DNA of 64,000 bases from CAG-411 sp050875145 (GCA_050875145.1 JBNMLH010000008.1:62001-126000); one strand, 5' to 3'; shown: positions 34,001 through 43,700, numbered from the stretch's first letter. Made by a program: numbers and translations. Notes: generated by a model not told the origin, from the letters alone.

Positions 34001-35173
34001 ATGCGGATGTTTCATATTTCAGATTTGCATATAGGAAAGCAATTACATGCCTATAATCTATATCAGAGTCAGAGAGATGTATTGGGACAGATTGTAGAAC
34101 AGGCAAAGGAAAAAAGACCAGATGTAATTTTGATTGCAGGGGATATATATGATAAGGCAGCACCTTCAGGGGAAGCCTATGAATTGTTTGATTGGTTTTT
34201 AAGTGAATTGGCGGGGATTACACCTATGATACCCGTTTTAATCATTGCAGGTAATCATGATAATGCACAACGATTAAAGTTTGCCAGTGGATTTTTGGAA
34301 CGGCACCAGATTTATGTAGCTACTATGCCGCCTAGGACAGAGGAAGAATATATTCAAAAGATTGTGTTGCGGGATGCATATGGGGAGGTAAATTTTTATC
34401 TTCTTCCATTTACAAAACCAGGGTATGTGCGTCAACTGGTGGCAGAAGAAAAAGAAGCGCTTAGTTATGATGAGGCAATCAAACGATTACTTGACAGAGA
34501 ACAGATTGATCTGACAAAGCGAAATGTATTACTTTCACATCAATTTTATGTGGCAAACGGACAGAAGCCAGAGAAATCAGATTCGGAGCTTACTTATATT
34601 TCTGTAGGTGGATTAGATAGTATAGATATTGCACATGTGCAAAAGTTTGATTATGTAGCATTGGGGCATATTCACAAACCACAGCAGATGGGAGAGTCTT
34701 ATATACGTTATTGTGGAACACCATACAAGTATTCGGTAAGTGAGGAACGGGACAAGAAGGGGATTCTCATGGTTGAATTGGGAGAAAAGGGGAGTGAGAA
34801 TCAGTATGAGAGGATACCTCTTATTGGAAATCCCGATGTGCGTAGTATAAAAGGAACCATGCAGGAGATTTTGGAGGCTGCCACAGAGGAAAATCGACAA
34901 GATTACGTGAGTATTACGTTGACAGATGATGATGTATTTCATGCAAAAGAGACATTGGAGGAAGTCTATCCTCATATTTTGGAGATCCATGTAGATAATG
35001 AGCGTACAAGAAAACGGTTGGAACAGACGGTGGGAGAAAAGAAAGCATTTACACCGATGGAGGCGTTTATGTCCTTTTATCAAGAGATGAATGATGTACC
35101 GTTAAGCTCAGAAGAAGAAAATGTCATGTTGGAAGTGTTAAAAGAAGCGCAGGAGGAAATGCAGGAAGAATAG
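34001..35173 (+). CDS. sbcD: Exonuclease SbcCD, nuclease subunit D (Mre11-like)
   Basis: The product has 390 residues from ATG 34001 (MRMFHISDLHIGKQLH, the usual family start). A GTG at 33989 with GAGAGG closer upstream is an alternative. The calcineurin-like phosphoesterase motifs are present: DLHIG (metal site 1), GDIYDKAAPS, GNHDNAQRL, LSHQFYV and GHIHKPQ. Together with SbcC it forms the ATP-dependent complex that cuts hairpins and protein-blocked DNA ends. sbcC starts 12 bp after the stop. Confidence 0.95.
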   Translation: MRMFHISDLHIGKQLHAYNLYQSQRDVLGQIVEQAKEKRPDVILIAGDIYDKAAPSGEAYELFDWFLSELAGITPMIPVLIIAGNHDNAQRLKFASGFLERHQIYVATMPPRTEEEYIQKIVLRDAYGEVNFYLLPFTKPGYVRQLVAEEKEALSYDEAIKRLLDREQIDLTKRNVLLSHQFYVANGQKPEKSDSELTYISVGGLDSIDIAHVQKFDYVALGHIHKPQQMGESYIRYCGTPYKYSVSEERDKKGILMVELGEKGSENQYERIPLIGNPDVRSIKGTMQEILEAATEENRQDYVSITLTDDDVFHAKETLEEVYPHILEIHVDNERTRKRLEQTVGEKKAFTPMEAFMSFYQEMNDVPLSSEEENVMLEVLKEAQEEMQEE

Positions 35174-35185
35174 AGGAGGAGACAG

Positions 35186-38100
35186 ATGAGACCAATTTAT
35201 ATAGAGATGGATGCCTTTGGTTCTTATGTACATGAAGCCATTGACTTTTCACAGGTGGATCATGGACTGTTTTTGATAACTGGGGACACAGGTGCAGGAA
35301 AGACTACGATATTTGATGCAATCACATTTGCTTTATATGGAGAAACCAGTGGGAAAAAAAGGGATGGAAAGATGATGCGTAGTCAGTATGCTGCTCCAAA
35401 TCAAAAGACACAAGTAAGGTTTCGCTTTTTATATGCAGGAGAGACATATGAAATTATCAGAACCCCAGAGCAGCCTAAATATAAAAAGAAAAAAGAGGGA
35501 GAGGGCTATGAGCGTTTAAAGACGAATCAACAACCCACCGTACAGTTGATATTACCCAATGGAGAGGAATATCCGGGAAAGTTGCGAGAGGTAAATGCTC
35601 GGATTGAGCAACTGATTGGGCTAAATGGAGAACAGTTTACGCAGGTTGCTATGTTAGCACAGGGCGACTTTATGAAATTACTTTTGGCAAGCTCCAAAGA
35701 GAGAAAAGAGATTTTTGCTAAGATTTTTGATACTAGACTGTATGGAATTGTGGCGGATTTGATAACAAAACGTTTTAATCAGGCAAAAGATGCATTGTCA
35801 AAAAATCAAGAGGGAATTGTACATGCATTCTCGCAGATTTCGCTTGTAAAGGATAGTGCTTATGAGGAAGTCTGGAATGGAGATACCTATAGGGCGAGAT
35901 TTAGCGAAACCGATCAGGAAGGATTGTTACAGGTAGTAGCAAATATTTGTAAAGAAACAAAGGAACGGCAGAAATTGGTACAATCTGAAAAAGCAACCGT
36001 AGAAAAGAAGTTGGAGCAGATACAGCAGATGTTGGATGCCGCTAATACGGTAAATCGCCAGTTTGAAGAATTAGAACAGCAAAAAAAAGAACAGGAAAAG
36101 TTGCAAAAGGAAGAGACTGCAATTCAGGATAAAAAGATTCAGATTGCAAATGGAGAAAGAGCCGCAGGAGTAGAGCGTTTTTACGAGGCAAAAAAAGGAA
36201 AAGAAAAAGAATGGGATACAACAAAACAACAGTTAGAACAGGGAACACAATGGGTAGAGCTGCACAGGGAGCAGTTAGTGCAACTGGAACTAAAATATAA
36301 GAAAGCTGCACAGGAGTTGGAGGAAAAATCCGTACCGTTGCAGAATGAGCAGAATCGTATTCAGGAGCAACTTCCCAATTATGATAAAAAAGAAAAATTA
36401 AAGGAGGAATGTAAGAAACTGCAGGAAGCAATTGCTACAGAGGAAAAGAAAAAGCAACAGTTGGAAGAAACTTTGCAAAAAGCAGATGCAGCTTATGAGG
36501 GAAAGGAAAAAGAATTACAGACATTACAGGAGCAGGCAAAGGATTTACAGGTAATTTTGCTGGAGGAAAAGCAATTAGCACAAAGAAAACAGGATATAGA
36601 TGCATTGCTTGTTTTGGAAGAAAAATTAAAGGTGCTTACGGAAAAAGAGAAAAAAGAGGGAACGATTTTGCGGCAGGCACAGAGAAGGCAGCAGGAGATA
36701 GAAGAGGAATATAATCGAATCTATGATGTGTTTATGCATAATCAGGTAGCATTTTTGAGACAACAACTGCAGGAGGGGATGCCTTGTCCTGTGTGTGGAA
36801 GTGTGCATCATGAGCCCAAAATGTGGACAGAAGAAGAAAACAACGAAGAAAATGTGGATAAAGAATATCTAAAAAAGATGGAGGAAAAGAAAAAGAAGGC
36901 ATCCGAGGAGAGAGAACGGGCAAATGTTGGTTATGAGCGAACAAAACAGGAGTGGAAAATAAAAGAGGAGGAGTGGAAGCGGAGCAAGGAGCGTTTGTTT
37001 GGAGAGAAAGAAGTTTCTCTTTTAGAGGAGCAAAAACAAGTAAAACAGCAGTTGGAGCAATGCGAGAAGGCAAAGAAGAAGGCAGAGAAAGACAGCATTC
37101 AAATAAAACAGCTAGAAAAGTGGGTGGAAAATTACCAGACCAAGCGAGGCAGTCATGAAAAGAAAATGAAAGATACTGCGGAACAGCTTACAAAACAGCA
37201 GGTGTCTCTGGCAACTCTAACAGCAAAATATACGGCAGTTTCGGAGCAGTTACCATTTGCTGAAAAAAGGGAAGCACAGGAACGCTTACATCTTTTAATG
37301 GCACAGTATGACAAATTGGTTACAGCGAAGAAGGAAAGCCAGTCCCGCTACGAACAAGAAAAGGCAGAAATGGATAAAAGGCAGGGACAATTACAGCAAT
37401 TAGAGAAACATGCAGATGGTTTGAAAAAAGAATTGGAAAGTGTGATAAAGGCGTATGAGGAACAGCTTTTGAAAGCTGGATTTGCTGATACAAAGCAATA
37501 TCAGGATGCCTATCTTTCGCCCAAAGATATAGAAAGACTACGACAAGAAGTAAGCAGCTTTCAGGAAAAGCAAATTCGTTTGACAGAGCGTATTCGACAT
37601 CTTACAGAGCAAACGGCTGGAAAAGAACCGCTGGATATAACCGAATATAAGGAAAAGAAAGAACAATTGCAGGAAGAAAAGAGTTTGGTAGAAAGACAGG
37701 GAAATGAAATTTATCATCTGGTTACAACGAACGAGGAAGCCAAGAAGATTGGAAAGGCTCTTTATAAGGAAAGAGTGGGTTTGTTGGAATCAGGAAATGT
37801 TTTACAAAAGCTTTATAATACCGTAAATGGAAAATTAGCTGGAAAACATCTTACCTTTCAAACGTATATGCAGCGGGAATTTTTTAAAGAAATTATTGAA
37901 CGTGCCAATATGCGGCTTGTAAAAATGTCCGGGCAGCAGTTTCTTCTCCAATGCCGTAATATAGAAGACTTGGGTGCACAGGGCGAAGTGGGATTGGATT
38001 TGGATATTTATAGCCTGATGACAGATCAGGTTCGTGATGTAAAAACTTTGTCTGGTGGAGAATCTTTTTTGGCATCTCTTTCTATGGCATTGGGAATGGC

Positions 38101-38353
38101 GGATATGATACAGAATAGTAATGGTGCAGTTCACTTAGATACTATGTTTATTGATGAAGGATTTGGTTCGCTTAGTGATGAAACGAGAAATGAAGCAATC
38201 GACATTTTGAATGAATTGTCGGAAGGAAAAAGGTTAGTTGGCATTATTTCTCATGTCAGTGAATTAAAAAATCAGGTAGGTACCAAACTGATTATTGAAA
38301 AGACCAGCAGGGGAAGTCATCATAAATGGGAAATGGATAACGGGATTGTTTAA
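35186..38353 (+). CDS. sbcC: Exonuclease SbcCD, ATPase subunit C (Rad50-like)
   Basis: This is a 1055-residue SMC-like ATPase. Walker A is at about residues 31-41 (GDTGAGKTTIFDAITF). Two long coiled-coil arms, rich in Glu, Lys and Gln (about 180-500 and 580-880), meet at a zinc-hook C-x-x-C (MPCPVCGSVHHEP, about 530). The C-terminal lobe carries the ABC signature LSGGESFLASLSMALGMAD (about 952) and Walker B MFIDEGFGSLSDE (about 987). AGGAGGAG precedes ATG. It is coupled to sbcD. No damage-response operator is obvious. Confidence 0.96.
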   Translation: MRPIYIEMDAFGSYVHEAIDFSQVDHGLFLITGDTGAGKTTIFDAITFALYGETSGKKRDGKMMRSQYAAPNQKTQVRFRFLYAGETYEIIRTPEQPKYKKKKEGEGYERLKTNQQPTVQLILPNGEEYPGKLREVNARIEQLIGLNGEQFTQVAMLAQGDFMKLLLASSKERKEIFAKIFDTRLYGIVADLITKRFNQAKDALSKNQEGIVHAFSQISLVKDSAYEEVWNGDTYRARFSETDQEGLLQVVANICKETKERQKLVQSEKATVEKKLEQIQQMLDAANTVNRQFEELEQQKKEQEKLQKEETAIQDKKIQIANGERAAGVERFYEAKKGKEKEWDTTKQQLEQGTQWVELHREQLVQLELKYKKAAQELEEKSVPLQNEQNRIQEQLPNYDKKEKLKEECKKLQEAIATEEKKKQQLEETLQKADAAYEGKEKELQTLQEQAKDLQVILLEEKQLAQRKQDIDALLVLEEKLKVLTEKEKKEGTILRQAQRRQQEIEEEYNRIYDVFMHNQVAFLRQQLQEGMPCPVCGSVHHEPKMWTEEENNEENVDKEYLKKMEEKKKKASEERERANVGYERTKQEWKIKEEEWKRSKERLFGEKEVSLLEEQKQVKQQLEQCEKAKKKAEKDSIQIKQLEKWVENYQTKRGSHEKKMKDTAEQLTKQQVSLATLTAKYTAVSEQLPFAEKREAQERLHLLMAQYDKLVTAKKESQSRYEQEKAEMDKRQGQLQQLEKHADGLKKELESVIKAYEEQLLKAGFADTKQYQDAYLSPKDIERLRQEVSSFQEKQIRLTERIRHLTEQTAGKEPLDITEYKEKKEQLQEEKSLVERQGNEIYHLVTTNEEAKKIGKALYKERVGLLESGNVLQKLYNTVNGKLAGKHLTFQTYMQREFFKEIIERANMRLVKMSGQQFLLQCRNIEDLGAQGEVGLDLDIYSLMTDQVRDVKTLSGGESFLASLSMALGMADMIQNSNGAVHLDTMFIDEGFGSLSDETRNEAIDILNELSEGKRLVGIISHVSELKNQVGTKLIIEKTSRGSHHKWEMDNGIV

Positions 38354-38451
38354 TCTTTTATAGATAATAGGAAAATTTTGTGATAAGATGTTGAAGGAAT
38401 GGTTACAGCAAACCAAACTGATAGATTAAAAGGGGAAAGGAAAGTAGTTTT

Positions 38452-39513
38452 ATGAGAAAAAATGCGAAAGATAGAAAAAAAAGATATGTAGGGCTTCTTT
38501 TGGTTGCACTTATCTGTGTGGGAGGTGGAATTGGAATTGTCGGGCATAGTGGATTTTCAGTACATTCTAATGGAGCAAATGAGCAGACAGCAAAAGCGGC
38601 AGCTTCTCCAGAGGCGACAAAAATTACGGCCACACCGAAGGTGACAAATGCTCCTGTTTCCTTAAAATGGAGCAAAAAGGTATCTAGTTTAAAAGCCGGA
38701 AAAAGTTATGCATTTAAGGTAAAGGTAAATGAGGGAAAGCCGACAAAGGCTGTTAAATGGTCTGTTTCCAATAAGAAATACGCAACAATCAGCAAAAAAG
38801 GTGTATTAAAAGGAAAAAGAGTAGGAACGGTCACTGTAAAGGCAACTTATGAGAAGGCAGTAATTTCCTGCAAGGTGAAGATAAAAGCAAAGAAGATAAT
38901 TGGAATTGATCCGGGACATCAGCAGTCTGGAAATTCAGGATTGGAAGCAGTTGGACCGGGAGCTTCTACAAAAAAAGCAAAAGTAGCTGGCGGAACGAGT
39001 GGTGTTTCTACTCATATAGCTGAATATCAGCTTACTATGAAGATTGCAAAATCTTTGAAAAAGGAATTAGTCAACAGAGGCTATGCGGTTGTCATGACAA
39101 GAACAAAAAACAGTGTAAATATTAGTAATAAAGAACGAGCAATAAAAATCAATAAGAGTGGTGCGGATATTTGCATTCGCTTACATGCGGATGGAGGTGC
39201 TTCCAGTGCTAAGGGAGCCAGTGGATTGTATCCATCTTCACAGAATCCATATGTAGGAAAACTTAGTAGTAAAAGTTATAAATTGTCACAGAGTATTTTA
39301 AAAAGTTATTGTGCTGCTACAGGTATCAATAATCGTGGAAGTGTAAAACGTGATGATTTGACAGGTACAAATTGGAGTAAGGTTCCAGTAATTGTATTAG
39401 AAATGGGATTTATGACAAATTCCGCAGAAGATAAGTACATGGCATCCAAGAACGGACAAAAGGCAATGGTACAGGGGATTGCGGACGGCGTAGATGCATA
39501 TTATAAAAAATAG
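38452..39513 (+). CDS. N-acetylmuramoyl-L-alanine amidase with Ig-like domain
   Basis: The product has 353 residues. A membrane or signal helix (about 12-32, YVGLLLVALICVGGGIGIVG) is followed by a Thr/Ala linker, then a BIG2-like domain (about 65-145). The Amidase_3 catalytic domain follows (about 150-352): zinc ligands in IGIDPGHQQSG (His), an AEYQLTMKIA Glu, and ICIRLHADG (His), with the catalytic Glu in VIVLEMGFMTNSAED. It cleaves the bond between MurNAc and the stem peptide and probably acts in cell separation or wall turnover. AAGGAAAG precedes ATG. proA starts 39 bp later. Confidence 0.9.
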   Translation: MRKNAKDRKKRYVGLLLVALICVGGGIGIVGHSGFSVHSNGANEQTAKAAASPEATKITATPKVTNAPVSLKWSKKVSSLKAGKSYAFKVKVNEGKPTKAVKWSVSNKKYATISKKGVLKGKRVGTVTVKATYEKAVISCKVKIKAKKIIGIDPGHQQSGNSGLEAVGPGASTKKAKVAGGTSGVSTHIAEYQLTMKIAKSLKKELVNRGYAVVMTRTKNSVNISNKERAIKINKSGADICIRLHADGGASSAKGASGLYPSSQNPYVGKLSSKSYKLSQSILKSYCAATGINNRGSVKRDDLTGTNWSKVPVIVLEMGFMTNSAEDKYMASKNGQKAMVQGIADGVDAYYKK

Positions 39514-39552
39514 TTAAACATGAGAGATGATAGATAGAGAGGAAGGAAAGAT

Positions 39553-40830
39553 ATGGACTTAAAAGAGGAACTTAAAAAGGTTAAGCTGGCAGCAACAGCA
39601 TTGGCAGCATCAAGCGAGGAAAGTAGGAACAAAGCGTTAGAAGCAGTGTGCAAGGCAATTGTGGAACAAAATGAGAAGATTTTTGCAGCCAATCAGGAAG
39701 ATATGGAACAGGCAGAGAAAGATGGTGTAGCGGCACCTGTTATGAAACGTTTGAAATTTGACGAAGGAAAATTAAAGGATGTGACAGCAGGCATAAAAGA
39801 TTTGATTCGTCTCCCAGATCCACTTTTTCAAACACAGTTTACGAGAGAGTTGGATGAGGGGCTTACGTTGCAGCGTGTGACCTGTCCAATTGGTGTGATT
39901 GGAGTTATATTTGAGGCAAGACCAGATGCGTTGATTCAGATTTCAGCTCTTTGTATTAAAAGTGGAAATTGCGTTGTTTTAAAGGGTGGAAGTGAAACAC
40001 TTCGCACGAACAAAACATTGTTTCAGATTATAGAAAAAGCAGTAAGAGAAGCGGGGCTTGCAGAACATTGTATGATGCAGTTAGAGGCAAGAAGTGAAAT
40101 TAACGAATTACTTTCCTGTCATGAATCAGTAGATTTACTTATACCAAGAGGTTCTAATGCGTTTGTACAATATATTATGAATAATACAAAAATTCCTGTT
40201 ATGGGACATGCGGATGGTATCTGCCATATTTATGTGGATAAGGATGCGGATTTGGAAAAGGCAGTACCCATTGTAGTAGATTCTAAAACGCAGTATGTAT
40301 CTGCATGTAATACAGTAGAAACATTGCTGGTACATAAGGATATTGTAGATAAATTTATGCCGATGTTATCAAAAGCGTTGCAGGAAAAGCAGGTAACCCT
40401 TCGAGGAACAAAGGAGATTCAAGATATAGTTTCCTGTGAAGCCGCAACAGAAGAAGATTATGCAACCGAGTATCTGGATTATATTATTTCTGCTAAGACT
40501 GTTGCAAATGTGGAGGAAGCAATTGACCATATCAACTACTATGGCTCTCACCATACGGATTGTATTGTTACTGAAAATGCAGAAACTGCAAAGATTTTTA
40601 TGAATTTAGTAGATTCAGCAGGAGTATATCAGAATTGTTCCACTCGTTTTGCAGATGGATATCGTTATGGATTTGGAGCAGAAGTAGGAATAAGCACTGG
40701 AAAACTCCATGCTAGAGGTCCGGTAGGCTTAGAAGGTTTGGTAAGTTATAAATATAAACTTTTTGGACAGGGACATATTGTAGATGATTATGCAACCGGA
40801 AAAAAGAGTTTTCATTTTAAAGATAAATAG
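39553..40830 (+). CDS. proA: Gamma-glutamyl phosphate reductase
   Basis: The 425-residue aldehyde-dehydrogenase-fold enzyme reduces gamma-glutamyl phosphate to glutamate semialdehyde, the second step of proline synthesis. Family motifs are GVIGVIFEARPDALIQ (about 115-131), KSGNCVVLKGGSE, LLIPRGSNAFVQYI, the active-site Cys in QYVSACNTVETLL (about 256), and the C-terminal STGKLHARGPVGLEGL. AGGAAGGA precedes ATG. The partner proB is not in the window. It may share a transcript with the amidase gene; no functional link is evident. Confidence 0.95.
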   Translation: MDLKEELKKVKLAATALAASSEESRNKALEAVCKAIVEQNEKIFAANQEDMEQAEKDGVAAPVMKRLKFDEGKLKDVTAGIKDLIRLPDPLFQTQFTRELDEGLTLQRVTCPIGVIGVIFEARPDALIQISALCIKSGNCVVLKGGSETLRTNKTLFQIIEKAVREAGLAEHCMMQLEARSEINELLSCHESVDLLIPRGSNAFVQYIMNNTKIPVMGHADGICHIYVDKDADLEKAVPIVVDSKTQYVSACNTVETLLVHKDIVDKFMPMLSKALQEKQVTLRGTKEIQDIVSCEAATEEDYATEYLDYIISAKTVANVEEAIDHINYYGSHHTDCIVTENAETAKIFMNLVDSAGVYQNCSTRFADGYRYGFGAEVGISTGKLHARGPVGLEGLVSYKYKLFGQGHIVDDYATGKKSFHFKDK

Positions 40831-40836
40831 TAACTG

Positions 40837-40865
40837 TTCAGAAGGTGCCATTGGCATCTTCTGAA
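40837..40865 (+). repeat. Hairpin after proA
   Basis: TTCAGAAGGTGCC-att-GGCATCTTCTGAA folds into a stem of about 13 bp with one bulge. No U run follows. Its left part, GTAACTGTTCAGAAGGTGCC, resembles GTAACTATTCATAGGGTGTC at 53869, so it may belong to a dispersed intergenic repeat. Confidence 0.4.
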
Positions 40866-40911
40866 TAGATAGGATAAATAAAAGAATTTGGTTGGAAAGA
40901 AATTCATTGTC

Positions 40912-40959
40912 AGAAAAACAAAAAATACCATTTGAAAAAATGGTATTTTTTGTTTTTCT
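40912..40959 (+). terminator. Strong AT-rich terminator
   Basis: AGAAAAACAAAAAATACCAT and ATGGTATTTTTTGTTTTTCT pair almost perfectly over 20 bp. It can act in both directions. Confidence 0.85.
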
Positions 40960-40960
40960 A

Positions 40961-41095
40961 CATTACTTGCTGGAGTTTATATGCAAGTAATGAAACTATA
41001 TATTAAGAGAAAAAAATGAAAAAAACTAAAAAAAGTAAAAAACAAACTAAAAAATTGTAAGCTATTCTCTCACACACCCATTATGAGAGAATAGC
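40961..41095 (+). other. Intergenic stretch with two perfect hairpins and a Lys-rich mini-ORF
   Basis: The 500-bp gap between proA and the kinase gene holds, in order: CATTACTTGC-12-GCAAGTAATG (40961-40992); a 14-codon ATG frame of Lys, Thr, Ser and Gln codons only plus Leu (41016-41060, MKKTKKSKKQTKKL); and GCTATTCTCTCA-11-TGAGAGAATAGC (41061-41095), which begins directly after the stop codon. No good ribosome binding site precedes the mini-ORF. The rest, to 41275, is AT-rich with nothing recognised. A small RNA or attenuator is possible. Confidence 0.3.
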
Positions 41096-41275
41096 AATCT
41101 AGAAATAGCACACAAAAAAGTGTTACCCAATTCTATCATACTCATATAAAATGTCAAGGGAATATTTTAATCTTTTTGTTTTTTTGAAAAATAAAAAAAA
41201 TATTTTTGTATTATAGAGTTTGTTGCTCTGTTTTTTGGGGCTTATTATTAAGGCAGGAAAATGTTTTAGGATAGA

Positions 41276-41304
41276 TTGAGATAACATAATATCTTTGTTA
41301 TACT
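41276..41304 (+). promoter_or_regulatory. Promoter of the two-component operon
   Basis: TTGAGA (41276-41281) and TATACT (41299-41304) are exactly 17 bp apart, 24 bp before the kinase start codon. Confidence 0.75.
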
Positions 41305-41327
41305 AAAAAGCAAGGAGGAAGGATGGT

Positions 41328-42950
41328 ATGCGAATCAGAGGAAAACTATTGTGTTCGTTTTTAATTATTACAATTTTACCTGTTTTGTTACTCTTTGGTA
41401 CAATTCGGGTGATTTATCAATTTCAGGCAGAAAATGTTATGAATTTGAGTGAGGGCGCGTCTAGTGTGACAAGTCTTTTATCAAATCCGGTTCAATTTAT
41501 GAATCAGATGACAGAAGATATGTATCAAGTCATGGTGAAAGATTTTGACAAAAATGCGTATCATTTGGAAAAAAAAGATTGTTTGGAAAGATACAATGAG
41601 CAGTTATCATGGAAATACTCCTTTTTGCTTATAAAAAAGGAAGGAAATTATAGCTATATTGGAAAACTGGATTCTTTTGTGAAAATTAAAAATCGAATTC
41701 CGACAGAAGAACAGTGGAAACTTTTATCGGACAGTGGCTCTTATGTCGGGGGGGAAAATGCATTTATCATTAAGCAACATGCGGTAACTTTTGAGGATGG
41801 AAGTAAGGGACATTTTTATGTGGTCACTATGATTAATGGATTATTGCCTGCAGTACGAAGTGTGGCAACACAGTGTGTATTGTCTTTTTTTGTTATTATC
41901 TTGTTTACGGCATGTTTGCTTATGTTGTGGATTTATGGGGGAATTGTACGTCCTATAAATGTATTAAAAAATGCAACGCATAAAATGAGAGATGGAGAAC
42001 TGGATTTTTCTGTTGAAGCAAAGGGAAAAGATGAGATTAGTATTCTTTGTCAGGATTTTGAGGAGATGCGTGTTCGTTTGAAGGCATCTACCGAAATGCG
42101 TTTACGGTATGAAAAAGAGATGCGAGAGCTGGTTAGTAACATCTCTCATGATTTAAAGACACCTCTTACTGCAATCGAGGGGTATACAGAAGGTATTTTA
42201 GATGGAGTGGCATCTACGCCGGAAAAACAGGAAAAATATTTGCGAATTATTTATAAAAAGGCAAAAGAAATGGCTATGTTGGTAGATGAATTGTCTATGA
42301 GTTCTAAAATAGAAAATGGAATTGTGCCATATAATATCCGTTATGTAAATATAAACGATTATTTTAAAGATTGCGTGGAGGAAATCGAAATAGATTTGGG
42401 ATTACAGGGCATTTGCGTAAGTTATCAGAATGAAGTGGAAAAAAATGTACGTGTTGCTATGGATCCAGAGCAGGTGAAGAGAGTCATAAATAATATAGTG
42501 GGAAATTCTGTTAAATACTTGGGGGAAGAACAGGGGACTATTTATATTCACTTGCTAGATGAGCAGAAGTTGCCAAAAAATATTGACTATGAGGAGCAGG
42601 CAAGGGAAAAAAAGAAACAAGAAAAGGAAACAGAAAAAAAGCAGACGAAAGAGAGAATAGGAACAAAGAGCAGAAAAAATCAACAGGAGAAAATGGCGGA
42701 AAAGCAGCCTACATTTGTAAGGATAGAAATTCGGGATAATGGTTCAGGTATTGCAGAGGAGGCACTTCCTCATATATTTGAAAGGTTTTACAGAGCTGAT
42801 GCATCCAGACATTCCAGCACTGGAGGCAGTGGATTAGGACTTGCTATTGCGGCGAAAATTATACAGGATCAGGGAGGACGCATCTGGGCGGAAAGTATAG
42901 TGGGGCAAGGAACATCCATTTTCTTTACACTTCCAAAGGAGGAAATATAG
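41328..42950 (+). CDS. Sensor histidine kinase
   Basis: The product has 540 residues. Helix 1 (about 8-30), an extracellular sensor domain (31-180) and helix 2 (about 184-208) precede a HAMP domain (about 209-262). The HisKA motif VSNISHDLKTPL contains the phospho-acceptor His274. The HATPase domain shows an N box (VKRVINNIVGNSVKYLG), G1 (IRDNGSGIAEEAL), F box (IFERFYRAD) and G2 (GGSGLGLAI). Unusually, about 45 residues rich in Lys and Glu (EKKKQEKETEKK region) are inserted between the N box and G1. GGAGGAAGG precedes ATG. It probably signals to the response regulator 3 bp downstream; the stimulus is unknown. Confidence 0.93.
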   Translation: MRIRGKLLCSFLIITILPVLLLFGTIRVIYQFQAENVMNLSEGASSVTSLLSNPVQFMNQMTEDMYQVMVKDFDKNAYHLEKKDCLERYNEQLSWKYSFLLIKKEGNYSYIGKLDSFVKIKNRIPTEEQWKLLSDSGSYVGGENAFIIKQHAVTFEDGSKGHFYVVTMINGLLPAVRSVATQCVLSFFVIILFTACLLMLWIYGGIVRPINVLKNATHKMRDGELDFSVEAKGKDEISILCQDFEEMRVRLKASTEMRLRYEKEMRELVSNISHDLKTPLTAIEGYTEGILDGVASTPEKQEKYLRIIYKKAKEMAMLVDELSMSSKIENGIVPYNIRYVNINDYFKDCVEEIEIDLGLQGICVSYQNEVEKNVRVAMDPEQVKRVINNIVGNSVKYLGEEQGTIYIHLLDEQKLPKNIDYEEQAREKKKQEKETEKKQTKERIGTKSRKNQQEKMAEKQPTFVRIEIRDNGSGIAEEALPHIFERFYRADASRHSSTGGSGLGLAIAAKIIQDQGGRIWAESIVGQGTSIFFTLPKEEI

Positions 42951-42953
42951 ATT

Positions 42954-43643
42954 ATGAGTAAAATATTGATTATTGAAGATGAAAAAGAAATTGCAGAATT
43001 AGAAAAAGATTATTTGGAAATTAATGGGTTTGAAGTGGTAATTGAGAGCAAGGGAGATTTAGGCTTGCTTCGTGCTAAAAAAGAAAAGTTTGATTTAATT
43101 GTTTTGGACTTAATGCTTCCTAATATGGATGGTTTTGAGATTTGTAAGGAGATTCGGAAGGAACAAAATATCCCAATTCTTATGGTATCCGCAAAAAAGG
43201 ATGATATTGATAAGATTCGTGGGCTGGGACTTGGAGCAGATGATTACATGACAAAGCCATTTAGTCCAAGTGAGCTGGTAGCACGAGTAAAGGCACATTT
43301 GTCCAGATATGAGCGCTTAATCGGTTCTGGTATGGAAGCGAAGAAGATGATAGAAATTCGTGGTATTAAAATTGATAAAACGGACCGTCGTGTATATGTA
43401 AATGGGGAAGAGAAGCTATTTACGAGCAAGGAATACGATTTACTCGTGTTTTTGGCAGAGCATCCGAATCATGTATTTACAAAGGAAGAACTATTTAGAG
43501 AGATATGGGATATGGAGTCAGTGGGTGATATTGCTACAGTGACAGTGCATATAAAAAAAATAAGGGAAAAAATAGAGATAAATACATCAAAACCACAATA
43601 TATTGAAACCATATGGGGAGTGGGATATCGTTTTAAAGTGTGA
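42954..43643 (+). CDS. OmpR/PhoB-family response regulator
   Basis: The product has 229 residues. The receiver domain (2-118) has the acidic pocket IIEDEKE, the phospho-acceptor Asp in LIVLDLMLPNMDGFEI (about 52), the Ser/Thr switch in PILMVSAKKD and Lys in DYMTKPFSP. The C-terminal winged-helix domain (about 130-227) ends with the expected VTVHIKKIREKIE recognition helix and a TIWGVGYRF hairpin. It follows the kinase gene by 3 bp, with AAAGGAGG inside the kinase coding end, so the two are coupled. The terminator follows closely. Targets are unknown. Confidence 0.95.
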   Translation: MSKILIIEDEKEIAELEKDYLEINGFEVVIESKGDLGLLRAKKEKFDLIVLDLMLPNMDGFEICKEIRKEQNIPILMVSAKKDDIDKIRGLGLGADDYMTKPFSPSELVARVKAHLSRYERLIGSGMEAKKMIEIRGIKIDKTDRRVYVNGEEKLFTSKEYDLLVFLAEHPNHVFTKEELFREIWDMESVGDIATVTVHIKKIREKIEINTSKPQYIETIWGVGYRFKV

Positions 43644-43663
43644 GAGAGAAAATGCAGATTATT

Positions 43664-43700
43664 AATGAGACAAGTCAGAGGGATTTGTCTCATTTTTATT
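43664..43700 (+). terminator. Terminator of the two-component operon
   Basis: AATGAGACAA and TTGTCTCATT form a 10-bp perfect stem, followed by TTTTTATT. Confidence 0.9.

Noticed and set aside
36042..37073. Minus-strand frames within sbcC
   Set aside because: They are antisense to a clear Rad50-like coiled coil, have no start signals and are explained by the Glu/Lys/Gln codon bias of the plus strand.
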